From assembly GCA_002914805.1 (NCBI GenBank), contig JXTB01000077.1, positions 250,140-314,139 of the forward strand: DNA of 64,000 nucleotides. The letters run 5' to 3'. Origin of the DNA: Parasponia andersonii (Eukaryota > Streptophyta > Magnoliopsida > Rosales > Cannabaceae). The notes under the pieces were generated by a model, which saw nothing but the letters and a program-made list of their open reading frames with translations, did not search any database and was not told the origin of the DNA. Of this stretch, positions 1 through 12,907 are shown in pieces. Position numbers and translations under genes: made by a program. Each line of letters begins with the position of its first letter. Position 1 is the first letter of the stretch.

Positions 1-1107
1 TTCTGAGTAAAATGAGAGAGACAGATGATTTCTGATATTTATATAACCTAACCACCGTTAGATCGCAGCCGTAGATCAGAGGATTCGAATTTTAAATCTG
101 AAGGTTAAGGATCGCGCGGGATTTAAATCTATCCGAAAAGTCAGGATAATTTGAAATTTGAAAAGATTCGGTGACGGTTGGTGTCAATCAGGCTTCCTCG
201 AATTTCGTTCCTGATTACACGTGTTCCGTTCTGACAAAGAGGAGGATACGCGTGATCTTGAAAGAGGAGATTTGGAATCTGACGGATCTTCGATTAACTC
301 AAATCACAGGTTTTATGACATCACAAGGTCGCACGGTAATTAGAAGCTTCATTTCGTCCTAAAGAACTAATGGAGCTGGGGGGCAATTGTTGTGCGGTCT
401 AAAATCCTAAGGTCGCATAAGTGTTATATGCGACCTCCTCTGAGAATGATGTATGCGACCTCTCCCGTGATGGTTATATGCGACCTCTCCCGTGATGGTT
501 ATATGCGACCGCTTCCGCAGGTTTTGTGCGACCTTCTCCGTATAGTTTGCCTTAACAAACAGGAAACCTATAAGGAGAAGGAAAAAAGTAAATGCCATAA
601 AAGAAACCTACAAGGAAAGGGAAACTGAAGATTCCTGTTTATGATTAACTAGTTATCCGTTTTGAATAATTATCCAATTACTTAATTGTATAGTTATCCA
701 ATTGTATGTTACCCAATTGTATAGTTACCCGTTTATTCAATTAGGATCCTAAAGAACCTAGGGGGATATGATTATCCTTATCTATATAAAGGGGACTCTA
801 TGATTCGAAGAACACACAATCAAGTTCTGGGCACAAACAAGTCACAGAGAATAGAAGTCAGAGCAAATACACGCTCAGGGTATTCCAAACTTTGGGTAGT
901 CTAAGTCTTGAATATTCTCCAATCACTTTTTGTAACCTTGAGTATTCATCATTATAGTAAGAAAACAGTGGACGTAGGCTCATCTTTTTCAAGGCTGAAC
1001 CACTATAAAATCTCCTCTCCTTATTTACTTTGATTATTAGTTCAATTCACACAAGTCACATCTCTTAATTATTTATAAATTTATTGTTGATAAAACCTCC
1101 ATCAACA
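1..1107 (+). mobile_element. 3' end of an LTR retrotransposon (internal tail, polypurine tract, 3' LTR)
   Basis: A purine-rich tract, GGAGCTGGGGGG, at about 372-383 resembles the polypurine tract of plant Ty3/gypsy elements and lies just before a TG at 389, the likely LTR start. The LTR (about 389 to 1107) has a TATA-like TATATAAAGG near 783-792 and a pyrimidine-rich end typical of such LTRs. No coding domain is visible in the 388 bases upstream, and the window edge cuts the element. The right edge is approximate because no target duplication could be recognised. Confidence 0.6.
427..530 (+). repeat. Minisatellite with 25-bp unit anchored on ATGCGACC
   Basis: Two exact 25-base units (453-477 and 478-502) are flanked by diverged units at 427-452 and from 503. 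Each begins ATGCGACC. The array lies in the U3-like part of the LTR. Confidence 0.85.
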
Positions 1108-4072
1108 CAGATTATTTTCCTAAAGTTAAAGTTCTCGACTCCTAAATATTGCAATCTATACATTACAGAAAATCGAGTGAACTTTTGTACGTGAAAAATC
1201 GCAAAATTTTTCACTGAAATCCGGTATAAAAATAAAATTAGGTTAGAGAATTGGGGGAAGTACAGAAGCCCCGTGCAACCACGAGTCATCCACGAGAAAA
1301 ACGTCAGCTCGCTCGTTGCCTCCACACACTTGGCAATATTGGACCCCGCCTTTTCCACGCCTCAATTTCCTCCCCAAAAAGCCCCCCACCACTTCATATT
1401 TTCTTCCACGTGGCGTCTCCTGGTTGATTTTTGTGTTAGTACGAAGTGCACGGTGGGACATTTCGCATGTTCACTTCATTGAATTCTAAAATCATAATAT
1501 TCCTGCTGTTGTGGGGTCCACCAACACCCGCGGAGGTTGGTAACAGTTATCAGTTTTAACGCACTCTCATAGTTAGCAAGCTTACAAAATTGGCTGGCTT
1601 CCTCGAATCTGCTGACATTTAATACGGAGGATAGTATAGTTTTTGGTCAGCCAAACATCAAATATCACTAGTAAAGAAAAATAAGAAAAGGAAAAAAAAA
1701 AAAACCTTAAAACCGATTTGACAACTTATGTGAGTGAAAAAAAAAAATTCAAAGAAATGAAGAAAGACTCAATGGCCTTGAAATTTTGAGCTATAGCAGT
1801 TTAATGCAATTTATATTCAGAAAGTGATTAGGCTGAAGCTTTAGACTAGTCAAAAAATGAGCACATAATGTTGACATTATTCCATTACCAAAAAAATGCT
1901 GATATTATTCCTTTTCCTTATTTTCATGGCAAGGAAATTTAGAAACTTAAATGTAAAATTATGTAGGAGCGGGCACGCTAGATTTTTTTTTTAAAATTAT
2001 AGAAATCAATTTTGAAATCCAAAGACTATAATTTAATTCACAATAAAATTCGATTCAATATATTTAATTATATTATTAAATTGAAATCTAATGATTAAAA
2101 TTAATTTTCTTTTTATCTCTTCAAAAAAAATTAATTTTCCTATTCATAAAATTAAAATCCGACTCTACTGACTCCCATAAATACAACATTTATGAATTTA
2201 TATCATTGATATCCAATTATTTTAATAGGTAATTAAAAGATATAACTTTGTATTGCGTAATCTGTAAAATAATTGAAAGAGGATCAATTCTTTTATTTTT
2301 GTTTTTTTGACTAGTGGAAGAGTACATTAACATACATTGCAAAGGTGACTTGGTGGCACGAACTAAAAGGTAACACATTAAAGAAAAAAAAAAAAACGAA
2401 AACCACTTATTATACTAAATTAAGAATGTCGTTAATCACAAAATAATAATATATTATGTTACTTTTTTAAAAATATATTTTTTTAAAAAAAAAATTGACA
2501 ATTGCTCTTAATACCCAAGTTAGTTAATTAGTAATAGCGTCTATGGTTCCTCTGTCATTTGCCAGATATAATTTAAATTGGCCCCATCCCATCCCATCGC
2601 TTTATATATATGCTAAATGTAGATATTTGAATGACAAAAGCACCCTTCTAAGGCAGTCAAAATGACGGAAACATTCGCCTTCTATACGCGTCATCTTTTG
2701 ATTCACTTCCTTTTTGACTTGTTAATACTTTGATATGGCATTTCTTTTATTTAATTATTTTTTTGAAAGGGACTTCAATATTTTTAAGAAAATTTGTTAA
2801 ATAATTAGAAAACGAAATGCCAAAAGGGCAAAGTGGAGTGGAGCCATTTCTTATGTGTCTGTTAGTGCTCAAATTTTCGATAATATTCTATTTTAACTTT
2901 TTAATTGGTGATTAGTTTAAAGAATAGTGTAGTCCTGTATAACATTGCTGGGATACGACGAGCCAGTAGTGATCCAGCTTTATCTAATTTATGGTAACAG
3001 TTATATTTTTGACATTTTGGGAAGTTAAAAAACAGAAATCAAATATTAATTTAAAAAAAAAAAAGAAAAATTCATATTTAGTTTAGTGACTATAAAATTA
3101 GTCATTCTTCCAAAACCCGGTGAAATATCTATTATCTCAAAGGAAAATAATACTATTCAAAATTTAAAACAAGCCATATCACTATCAATATGTAGACAAT
3201 TTTTACACATTAGTTTCTCGAAAAAAGCTTTACTCACAATAATTTATAGTAAACGTAATCTATCTGTTTTTGTTATAGCTAAATAATGGCACTTTATACA
3301 AATATGATTAAATTTTGAGCATAATTTAAATAAATATCTTTTTGTGAAATATTATTATAGAACCTTTAGTATATATATTTATATATTATATATTCAATAT
3401 ATTTCAATACATTACTTAAAATTAATACATAAACATTTTATCAAGTATAAAAATATATATATAAATCTAAATATTTAGTTATAAAATTTAAAAAATAAAT
3501 ATCTATTTAATTAAATTTAAAATATTAGTCATTTCTTTTAACTTAACTTTAAAATAAATTTTTTTGACATAAGTGTATATCATATATCAAAATATTACCA
3601 CACAATTTACTAACAGAAAAAAGAAATCAGTCATATAAATTATGCATTATAACCACCACGCTAACAGGTAGTTGATAAAGTATTCTGGGTCGTCCATCAC
3701 CAGAATTATATAGGAGTATACCACTCTCTATAACCTGATTTTTATTATTAAAAAAAATTATACATTATAAAATAGAGCTATTTAGATAAAAGTCCCATTA
3801 TTCAATCACTGACTATGACCTAATGGTCCTATGATTTTATTTTTCTTTTTTTAAAAACTAGAAAAAGAAAAAAATAAAAAATAAAAAGGCGTGGGCTGGT
3901 AGTTTTCCGAAGTTCCTTCTCACAACGATAAAGTTGGGATAATATCCTTTGGGAGAGAGAGAAGGAGAGAACAGAGAAAGCACTGAAGAAAGATAAAACC
4001 AGAAGAAGGAAAACCTGAGAATTAATTAAGAAAAACCAAACCAAGCCAACCAAAACCCAAAAAATCCGAACC
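1108..4072. other. Intergenic DNA upstream of the NRAMP gene
   Basis: AT-rich, with many A/T homopolymers and no open frame with recognisable protein content. A less AT-rich stretch at about 1260-1480 has short overlapping ORFs on both strands but no family signature. The proximal promoter and 5' UTR of the NRAMP gene should lie in the last few hundred bases; a GA-rich leader-like tract runs from about 3951 to 4010. Confidence 0.6.
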
Positions 4073-4073
4073 C

Positions 4074-4108
<35 letters not shown>
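4073..4108. repeat. (AT)n microsatellite in the NRAMP leader
   Basis: About 25 bases of alternating AT followed by CACACATATATA, ending roughly 90 bases before the NRAMP start codon. It may be transcribed as part of the 5' UTR or overlap the TATA region. It is likely to vary in length between individuals. Confidence 0.85.
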
Positions 4109-4199
4109 TCTCGAATTGACACGAAGACTCCATTTCTGTACGGAACACTGTCCACAGCTCACTCCTATTTCTAACACACACTCTTCTTCTCTCTGACCC

Positions 4200-7100
4200 A
4201 TGTCGGCCCAAGACCACGACCGCCCCTTGCTGCTCGCTTCCGAGGAGGAGGACCGCGACGAGGCCGCCTACGACTCCGATGAGAAGGTTCTCATCATCGG
4301 GATCGACGAAGCCGACGGCGACGACGGCGGCGCGCCGCCGCCGTTTTCGTGGAAGAAGCTGTGGCTCTTCACGGGTCCCGGGTTCTTGATGAGCATCGCT
4401 TTTCTGGATCCAGGAAACTTGGAGGGTGATCTGCAGGCCGGAGCCATTGCTGGGTACTCGCTTCTGTGGCTGCTTTTGTGGGCTACAGCTATGGGGCTCC
4501 TGGTCCAGCTCCTGTCTGCTCGGCTCGGCGTGGCGACTGGGAGACACTTGTCCGAGCTTTGTAGGGAGGAGTACCCCAGGTGGGCTTCGGTGGTGCTTTG
4601 GATTATGGCTGAGTTGGCTCTGATTGGGGCTGACATACAAGAAGTTATTGGGAGTGCTATTGCTATTAAGATTCTCAGTAATGGGTTTTTGCCACTTTGG
4701 TCTGGGGTCATTATCACAGCTTTGGATTGGTGATTTTCTCTATCTTTTTTCTTTTTCGGAGATGGAAAATGAAAATTTCTTTACTTTAACTTGGTTTGTT
4801 TCATGATTTCTTTCTTTGAAACTGATGGGTTTTGGCTGTTTTTCCCCTAGTGGTGCAATTCTTTGCAATATGAGGCATTTTCGAGTTTTGGGTTGTGGAG
4901 ATTTTCCGGTCAGAGTGGCTGTTTTCTGTTTGCAGAAATTTTTTTGTATTTGAAGATTTTTTTTTTATTTTTCTTTCTTCATTCCTCTTTCAGTAAAAAT
5001 TAAGGGAAAAGGGTCAGTTTTTTTAATAAAAAATTTGTGTGTAAAATCGCATGAAGGGGAGTTTATTAAGTTTTAGAAACAATTTTGACTCTTTGAATTT
5101 TGTTTGAAACAAAATATGTATTAGGTAGTTAAAGTTACTTTTTTGTTGACAACATATCTTGTATCGACCATGCCTTAGTAGTCAATCTAATCTAGAATTA
5201 AACTCAAGATATTTCTGTTCAATCTTCATTTATCTTTTGTGCGTTTTCTTGTTACTTAACCCTGCTCTGTATGTCGGTAAAGTTTTACTACTAACATTGG
5301 TTTTTTTTTTTTTTTTCCTTTAACTTTCTTTTTATTGCTTCTTCCAGTTTTATCTTTCTATTTCTCGAGAATTATGGTGTCAGGAAATTGGAAGCAGTTT
5401 TTGCGGTTCTAATTGCAACAATGGCACTCTCATTTGCATGGATGTTTGGAGAAACAAAGCCTAGTGGCACAGAACTACTTCTTGGTAACATAATCTACTC
5501 CTTAAGTTGGAAATTTATTATGATCCTTTTACCGATATTTTGAACAACAACGCTGTTATCAGGCAGAAAAATAAGATTTATAGAACTGTCACTCTTATCT
5601 ATGTCTAATGCAGTTTAAAATGTGTAATCTACTTTGTAGGTGTTTTAATTCCAAAGCTTAGTTCCAAAACTATAAAGCAAGCCGTTGGAGTGGTGGGTTG
5701 CGTCATTATGCCTCACAATGTATTCCTGCACTCTGCTCTTGTGCAGTCAAGGGAAATTGATCACACCAAAAAAGGGAGAGTCCAAGAAGCTCTAAATTAC
5801 TATAGCATAGAGTCCACCATTGCTCTTATTGTCTCCTTCATTATCAATCTGTTTGTTACAACTGTATTTGCCAAAGGATTTTATGGGACAGAACTGGCCA
5901 CTAGTATTGGCCTTGGAAATGCAGGGCAGTATCTTCAAGACAAGTATGGAGGAGGATTGTTTCCCATTTTGTACATCTGGGGTATTGGGTTACTAGCTGC
6001 TGGTCAAAGTAGTACTATTACTGGTACTTATGCTGGGCAATTTATCATGGGAGGTTTTCTGAACTTGAGATTGAAAAAATGGCTGCGGGCATTGATCACT
6101 CGAAGTTTTGCAATTGTTCCAACTATGGTAGTTGCTCTCATCTTTGATTCCTCGGAGGATACTTTGGATGTTCTAAATGAGTGGCTTAATGTGCTCCAGT
6201 CAGTTCAGATCCCTTTTGCACTTATTCCCCTGCTCTATCTGGTGTCAAAGGAGCAAATCATGGGCAGTTTCAAAATTGGCCCCATACTCAAGGTATGTTA
6301 CTATATTCTATTCTTCATGTAGCTGCAAAGTGGAAGATGACCTTTGGGTTTCATCACCAATACAATTATCTTTATCAATCTCTATTGCTATATATTCTTG
6401 CTCATTTAAGAAGTTTCAGGATATATATATAGATTTTTTCTTTTCAATTGTAGGAAAAGAAGTTTCTATTTTGATCCTATCACATATACACTTAAGTATA
6501 GTTCAAACATGCGTATAGTGTTAACAATATCATTATCCATATTCTGGTTGCTTTCTTTCCTTGTTATCTATGATCACACTTGTGGGGTTAGAACCTGTTG
6601 TTCTTTTTTTTTTGTTTTTTTTTTTAAGGCATCCTGCTGTATTACCAAGTAAAGTAATTTTTGTTGTTCGTGTTTAAATGCCTGTTTAAGTTCTGCTGCC
6701 CACTCTTTTATAATGTCTATGTTATAACGTTTAATTTGCTCTCTCTGATGAGAATGATGTTTGTCACATGGGCTCATGTATGTATGTAGCTATATGCTAC
6801 TTAAATTCAGGGTGGTAAATTCATTTGACAATTAATCCAAACACAGTACATCAAGTGGGGAACAAAGTTTTGTAATTCTGAACCAAATTCTTAAAATTTT
6901 CCACCTTGCTATAAGGAACTAAGAATGAAAGTGTACAAGGTAACTGCCATAAGAACCTGGATATATATTTATTCACTAGTGTTTCTGCTTTTGTTTGACT
7001 CTTAATTACATGGCAATTCTGTTCGTTCGAAGAACAAGGAAAATTTGTTGACTAGGGAAAGGTTGCTTGATTCACTTGTTCATTTTTCTGATGTATGCTG

Positions 7101-7508
7101 CACCAGTTTTTCAGTTCATTAAATTTATCTGGTAGAAGCGCTCAAGCGCTCAAAACTAAGTAAGCAATCTACATGCTTCACGCACTACCGAACCTAGAAA
7201 AAAAAAAAGGACTTTTATAAAGAAGTATTGTTTTAGTGCCTTACTGTTTCCCTCTTTTTAAATATTGGTTTTAATATTCTATGCAGACTGTGGCATGGAT
7301 TGTTGCTGCCCTCGTGATACTTATCAACGGGTATCTACTGCTTGAGTTCTTCTCATCCGAAGTCAATGGTTTGTTTTTCGGCACTGTTGTATGCGCTTTT
7401 ACCGCTGCATATATCGCTTTCATTGTTTACCTCATCTCCCGGGGCATTTCCATTTCATGTTGGAGAGACCTAGTACGGTCCAAGAGGATCACAGATACGG
7501 GAAACTGA
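4200..7508 (+). CDS. NRAMP3: NRAMP-family metal transporter, NRAMP3/4 type (4 exons, 513 aa)
   Basis: Exons 4200-4729, 5348-5484, 5640-6292 and 7287-7508 join in frame across GT-AG introns to give 513 residues, the usual length for plant NRAMP2/3/4 proteins. Visible hallmarks are DPGN at residues 70-73 (TM1 metal site), MPHN at 246-249 (TM6 metal site, with the metal-selective Met) and the transport signature [20 protein letters not shown] at 344-363. The N-terminus has [10 protein letters not shown], an acidic dileucine-type motif like the one known to target AtNRAMP3 to the tonoplast. Family role: proton-coupled export of Fe2+ and Mn2+ (and Cd2+) from the vacuole, important in germination and leaf Mn supply. 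The first ATG of the open frame is used; it directly precedes the family's acidic N-terminus. No broken residues or frames were seen. NRAMP3 versus NRAMP4 orthology is not resolved by reading alone. Confidence 0.96.
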
Positions 7509-7847
7509 GTGTAATCAACCCCAATACCAGTTTCAGTCACCTGACTATTCAAAGCACTTTTGCAAGTACCAAATGGTTTAAGGGTTGGTGAACTGCATAT
7601 TCTCAGGACTTTTTCTTCTGGTTCAGCATCAGCCTTAATATTTAAACTTACTGCTTTCGATCACTTTAGTGTAGAAGATCTCAGAATACTGGCTAAACAA
7701 TTTCTGTATGGTAGAGCTTCTTTGTAGTTCTTTCGTTTTATTGTATACAAAGCTGGAAAAAGCAGTTAAGCAAGGCTAGGATATCTCGACACGTGGTTGA
7801 AATTTTTTCATTGGTGTAATGCTGTAGCTGCAACATAGTACTTAGCA

Positions 7848-7879
7848 GCCAACTTGGTCAAGTTGGCGACCAAGTTGGC
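7848..7879. other. Perfect inverted repeat (hairpin) in the NRAMP 3' flank
   Basis: GCCAACTTGGTC (7848-7859) is followed by 8 bases and then its exact reverse complement (7868-7879). The inner part can also form a competing 8-bp stem (7848-7855 with 7860-7867). It lies about 340 bases after the stop codon, so it may be in the 3' UTR or just beyond. Confidence 0.8.
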
Positions 7880-8166
7880 TTTTGACAATTTGAAGTGGGT
7901 ATCGTGTACTTTTCATTTTTGGGTGCAATATGAAGTGGAATCAATTCTCAAGAACACTCCCCCATATTATGCATTTTTCAATTTCTTTAATGCTGTTTTC
8001 CATCTCTCTATTCTTGATTTGACTCTCTCTAAATGCTAAAGCGAGTGGTAGCCATTTGTGTACTTGGTTGCACGATGATAAAGGAGGAAAAGAGCAGCCA
8101 TAAACGTCGATGTCTGAAGACAGCCAAATGGTGTACTCATCCGTATTCTCATCAGAACGAGACAAA

Positions 8167-9006
8167 TAATAAGCGCTTACCCCAACCCCGTCTCAAATTT
8201 TGTGCGGTTGAAAAGGGTTATGAGCTAGGTGTCCATATACCTGGACTAACATGGAGAAGGGTGAGAGGATTCGAACTCAAATATGGAAAATTATTCAGAG
8301 TTCAAAGGTACAAAATAAATTAGCGTTTTGTCTTGTCATCTCAACTAAAGTCTGTAGATGCATATTTAGAATCTTAGATGATAATTATATGTTTTATTTT
8401 CCTTCAATTTTTGTGCGCTTAAAAAGACGAAAAGGATTATGAACCTAGGTGTCCATATACTTCGACTAATATGGAGCAGGGTGAGAGGATTTGAACCCAA
8501 ACATGGAAGATTGTCCAGAGTTCAAACGCACACACTAGATTAGTGTTTTCTCTTGTCATCTCAACTAAGGTCTGTTGATATATATTTAGATGATAATCAT
8601 ATGTTGAAGAAGATGCATTTGTATGTGAGCGTCTTCTTTTGTCATCTCAACTAAAGTTCTTTGATACGTAGATAATAATCATATATTGGAACTAGATGCA
8701 TTTTATATTTCATATGGTGATCCAAATGATCTTATGAGTATTTTTTGTTAGGAATATCTTGTGAGTATTTAGAGGGGCTTTTTTATTTCATTAAATTAAT
8801 ATTTGGACAAAACTTAAAATGATGATAATGTTAACACTTCTAACGGACTATTCATCTAACTTATTTAACGAGAGAGAGTTGCAAATGATTTGAGACAATA
8901 GTAGTAGATTATTTTAATTTTCTTGATTATAAATTGTCATGATGGCAATTTTCTTGATTTTCTTGATTAAGCGCCTACCACAACCCCGTCTCAAATTTTG
9001 TGCGCA
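8167..9006. repeat. Decayed dispersed/tandem repeat family, ~220-bp unit, at least three copies
   Basis: Two long copies (about 8167-8395 and 8405-8600) share GTGTCCATATAC, GGTGAGAGGATT and CTTGTCATCTCAACTAA in the same order. A third partial copy (about 8630-8710) repeats the CATCTCAACTAAAG...AGATGCATTT part, and a fourth (8968-9006) repeats the CCCCGTCTCAAATTTTGTGCG start. No protein is encoded. It is probably the remains of a non-autonomous transposon; the family is unknown to me. Confidence 0.65.
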
Positions 9007-9112
9007 CAAAAATGACAACGTATCACAAAATAATAAGCACTTGTATATGATATTATTCACATACAGTAAAATAGTGATAACTGAATAAATTGTGGTGAAC
9101 AAAAATGACAAC

Positions 9113-9690
9113 GAAATTCGATATTGAGAAGTTCAATATGAACAATTTTTCTATGTAGAAAATGAATATATAAACAATCTTGAGAAAAAATAATTACTTA
9201 GCAGTAATTGGAAAAAAACATGCTAAGATTATTGATAATAAAAGGTGGGACAAGATGGATAGTATTGTTATCGCTAACTTACATCTAGTGCTAGTAGATG
9301 GAGTTTTATAGAGTATTAAAGAGAATAATTCAACCAAGGAGATATGTGATACGTCGACAAAGTTATATCAGGCAAAATCACTTCATAACAAAATCTTTTT
9401 GAAGAGAAGGATTTACATCCTTCAAATAACAGAATCAATAACAGTGGCCGATGATATCAACATCCTCAACACTTTATTTTCGCAACTTACATCAATAGAG
9501 CATAAAATAGAGGATAATGAACGTATAGAAGTCTTATTTCAGAGTCTACCTAATTCGTATGATCAACTTATCATAAATATGACTAGCAATACTACAATTC
9601 TAGTTTTCAACGATTTTATAGTCATTATTTTTGAAGAAAAAAATTGGCATAAGAATAAGGAAGATAGGTTAGTAAGTTCACATTAAGTAA
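9113..9690 (+). pseudogene. copia gag remnant (UBN2 type)
   Basis: Translation in the 9399-9686 frame gives INILNTLFSQLTSIEHKIED and later LPNSYDQLIINMTSN, the conserved core of plant copia gag (UBN2 family). The preceding bases encode KFDIEKFNMNNFS-like residues with in-frame stops. It is non-functional; the frame ends soon after an EEKN..KNKEDR stretch that in intact elements continues into the CCHC knuckle. Confidence 0.85.
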
Positions 9691-11081
9691 AGACTTTGAC
9701 AATGAGAGAGGGATCAACGGAACGTGGCCTTAATAAGAGTCAGAATCATGATAGATCAAAGTGTAGAAGTAAGAAAAATGTCAAGAATTATCACTATGGC
9801 AAGAAAGAACACATCAAAAGGGAAATGGTAACTCAGGAAGAATTTAAATTCCAGAGGGAAGGACCCTAAGTCATCAAATGCTCAGAAGAATATTACAAGT
9901 ACTTCAAGTAATGGAGAATCTTATATAGCGAAGTATCAATACTTTCTAAGGACAAAAGACAACTTACTGATATCTAGCTAGTGGATTCGAGAGCAAGATG
10001 ATACGTAACTTCTCACAGAGAGTGGTTTCACACATATAAACCTGCCTCTAGAGGATTTATGTTCATGAGTAATGATCATACCCTAAAGATCATTGGAATC
10101 GATACCATCAAGATGAAAGTGTATGATAGTATTATTCGTACTATTCAAGAAGTGCGACATGTAAAAGTCTTGAATAAAAATCTATTGTCTTTAGTATTAT
10201 TAGTACTATTCAGGAAGTGCGACATGTAAAACTCATATTGAGAATGAGATTATGAAGATCATAAAGGGGATACTTGTAATAATGAAAGTGCAAAGATCAT
10301 TGTGAATCTATATATGTTTAAAGAAGAGACATTAATAGAAGTGGAGGCATAAATTGCTTTAACAAATTCTAGAGAAGAATCAACTATGAAGTGGTATTGT
10401 AAGCTCGACTATATGTTGGAACGAGGCTTACAAATTCTCTCTGAACTGAGGTTACTTTCTGGTCTTACAAAGGTATCTTTACCCTTTTGTAAGTATTGTG
10501 TTATAAGCAAGTAATATAGATTAAAGTTCAGTAAATCTAGTTCTAGAAGTAAAAAGGTTCTAAATTTGGTTTACTCTAATGTTTGACAAGCATTGATGAT
10601 ATCCCTAAGAGAAGCTAGATACTGTGTATTTTTTATTAATAATTACTCCAAGAGATGTTGGTTGTCAACTATCAAGAGAAAGACATATGTATTTTCAGTC
10701 TTCAAAATATTCAAAACATAAATAGATCTTAAATCTGAAGACAAGTTCAAGTGTTTGAAGATAAATAATAGAGGAGAATATACAAGCAATGAATTTGATA
10801 ACTTCTATTAATAAGAAGGTATCTAGAGGCAGTTCACGGTGGTGTACACTCCTCAAATAAATGGAGTGGTAGAGTGGATGAATATAACTTTGTTTAAAAA
10901 GACAAGAGCAATGTTAAGAACTATAAGTCTACTCAATACATTCTAGGTAGAAGTACTTAAAACGATCTATTATATTATCAATCAGTCTTGATCAACAATG
11001 ATTAGTCTAAAGGCACTGATAGAGATATGAAATGGTAAGCCATCTGATTATTCTAACTTACATATGTTTTGAAGTCCTATG

Positions 11082-12905
11082 TGTTAGAATAATGTCCTAT
11101 AGAACAGTTTATTATTTTGACATTATAAACAATTTATTATCAGATTATTTGTTATCTATTTATTGTTATAAATTCCATGTTATGAATATTTATTTCATCT
11201 ATATCCCATTGATATATATGTGATGTGTATGTTTGTCTTATGCAAATATCTAAAGATTCTGAAATATGTAGTGAGTAATAAAGAATTATTCGTATGATGA
11301 GTTTATATGTGAGAAACATTATATTCTTTATTTCATTATATCTAAATTAAATTATTCGTATTCTACATATTGAAGATGGAATATTCTACTATACCATAGA
11401 ACGTAATATTGTCTATTTAATTAATGAAGCTTTTAATTATCGAAGTGAGTCTTCGGATAAAAACATTAGTGTGTTATAAGAAAGATATAATAGTATCGAA
11501 CAGGACCACGTGAATTAGAATTTAAGCTTAAGCATCGTAACTTAAATTTTTAATTTCACTAATCTAGCACTATTGTAGAAAATCTTGATCCTAGAAATTA
11601 ACAAACTTACTTTCATGTGTTTTATTTTATTTTTTAAGTTACTAAAGGACTAGTTCAGATTTATGGTTTGAACTTCGGTATCTTGGAAGATATGGTATAT
11701 GAAATATGTAGAACGTTCTTCATGATGGATGTCATGCATATAATGTCACTTTGAGTTTTTTTTCAAGTACTTAGATAATATAAACTAGAGCCACAGTATT
11801 CATTATGTAAATTGACAGCATTGGTATAAGCGGATATAAACATTGTAGTCAATTATTATTTATTAGATAAAAAATGATAACTCAAAGATAAATCTATACT
11901 AGAGGGGTAGTATGGTAATTTCAACTTGCTAGTACGACATTACATTGGGGGTACATCTATAAGTATAATATATGCTAAATAGATCAAGCTAATTATTTGA
12001 TAATAAGCTTCATAGAAAAAAAAAATGACATTTAGTCCAAGAGTTCAATATTAGGCCTATAGTGATGTAGCCCAATATTAATGGACAAAGTCCAATCAAA
12101 ATTATAAGTTAATTGTGATTATAGGTACATCTATAATTACAGTATATACTAAATAGACTAATCTAATTATTTGATAATAAGCTTCATAGAAAAATATGAT
12201 ATTTAGTCAAAGAGTTCAATATTAAGCATATAGTGGTGTGCCTCAATATTAATGGACAAGATCCAATCATAATTATGAGTTAATTATAATTGTGGATATA
12301 TGGTCCATTGGAGCTTGAGCTTTATGGATCCATCTAGTCCTCTATCTAGCTTAAATTAAAGCCAAATAGTTATTTGATGATTAGTTGAGCCCAACAAACT
12401 CATTAGAGTTTACTAATCTTTCTACAATTAAGAGAAAATTTTTTTAACTGGATATTACATGAGTTACACATGAAATACCTCTTGAGAAGAGAGTGTTACA
12501 TGAAAAACAGAGAGAGAGAAAGCAAAAAAAAATTAGCCAGCACTAGGGAATTCCTCATTCTTAGTGTTTCGGCTATTCCGTCGAAATCGATTTGAGAAGA
12601 TTGTCTTCTTGTTCATCTGTAGATCTCTTTATTGAGAATTAAGAAGGTGACCATCCACCAGATTAATCAAATGATCTTCGAGAATAAATGGGAAGACGAG
12701 AAGGTTATAGAGCGAATATGAGTATTGTTCTTATCTAGATCGAGAGTTAATTTATGTCAGATTATGATCCAAAATATTTTGTGAAGAGAAAAATTTTAAA
12801 TGACCAATTCCGATGTATTTCTAGATTTTACAAAACTATAGTGTTCTTGAAAATAATTTTAAGAAAATATTTTCCAGAATTTTATTCCAATGAATACCAG
12901 TATTG
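11082..12905. mobile_element. Nested insertion (probable solo LTR) inside the copia integrase
   Basis: The integrase frame runs to GKPSDYSNLHMF (about 11037-11072) and resumes at about 12908 with VMYDT-like residues and LGYADGVKGYR. The intervening ~1.8 kb has no retroelement protein. It begins TGTTAGAATAATG, a common plant LTR start, just after CTATG at 11077-11081; the right flank reads TTGTG at 12903-12907, an imperfect match to a 5-bp target duplication. A solo LTR is the best explanation; the right border is uncertain. Confidence 0.6.
11951..12300. repeat. Direct tandem duplication, ~174-bp unit
   Basis: Unit 1 (11951-12124) and unit 2 (12125-about 12300) share GTACATCTATAA, GATAATAAGCTTCATAGAAAA and AATATTAATGGACAA in order with scattered differences. 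The duplication lies inside the nested insertion. Confidence 0.85.
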
Positions 12906-12907
12906 TG

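Noticed and set aside
1065-1482. Overlapping short ORFs on both strands
   Set aside because: No family signature, no promoter or splice context; ordinary intergenic sequence.
4026-4717. Minus-strand ORFs of 204 and 149 codons over NRAMP exon 1
   Set aside because: They are antisense shadows of a GC-rich coding exon; no domain and no splice partners.
8262-8280. tRNA-like B-box word
   Set aside because: No cloverleaf or A box at proper spacing could be found; not called as a tRNA.
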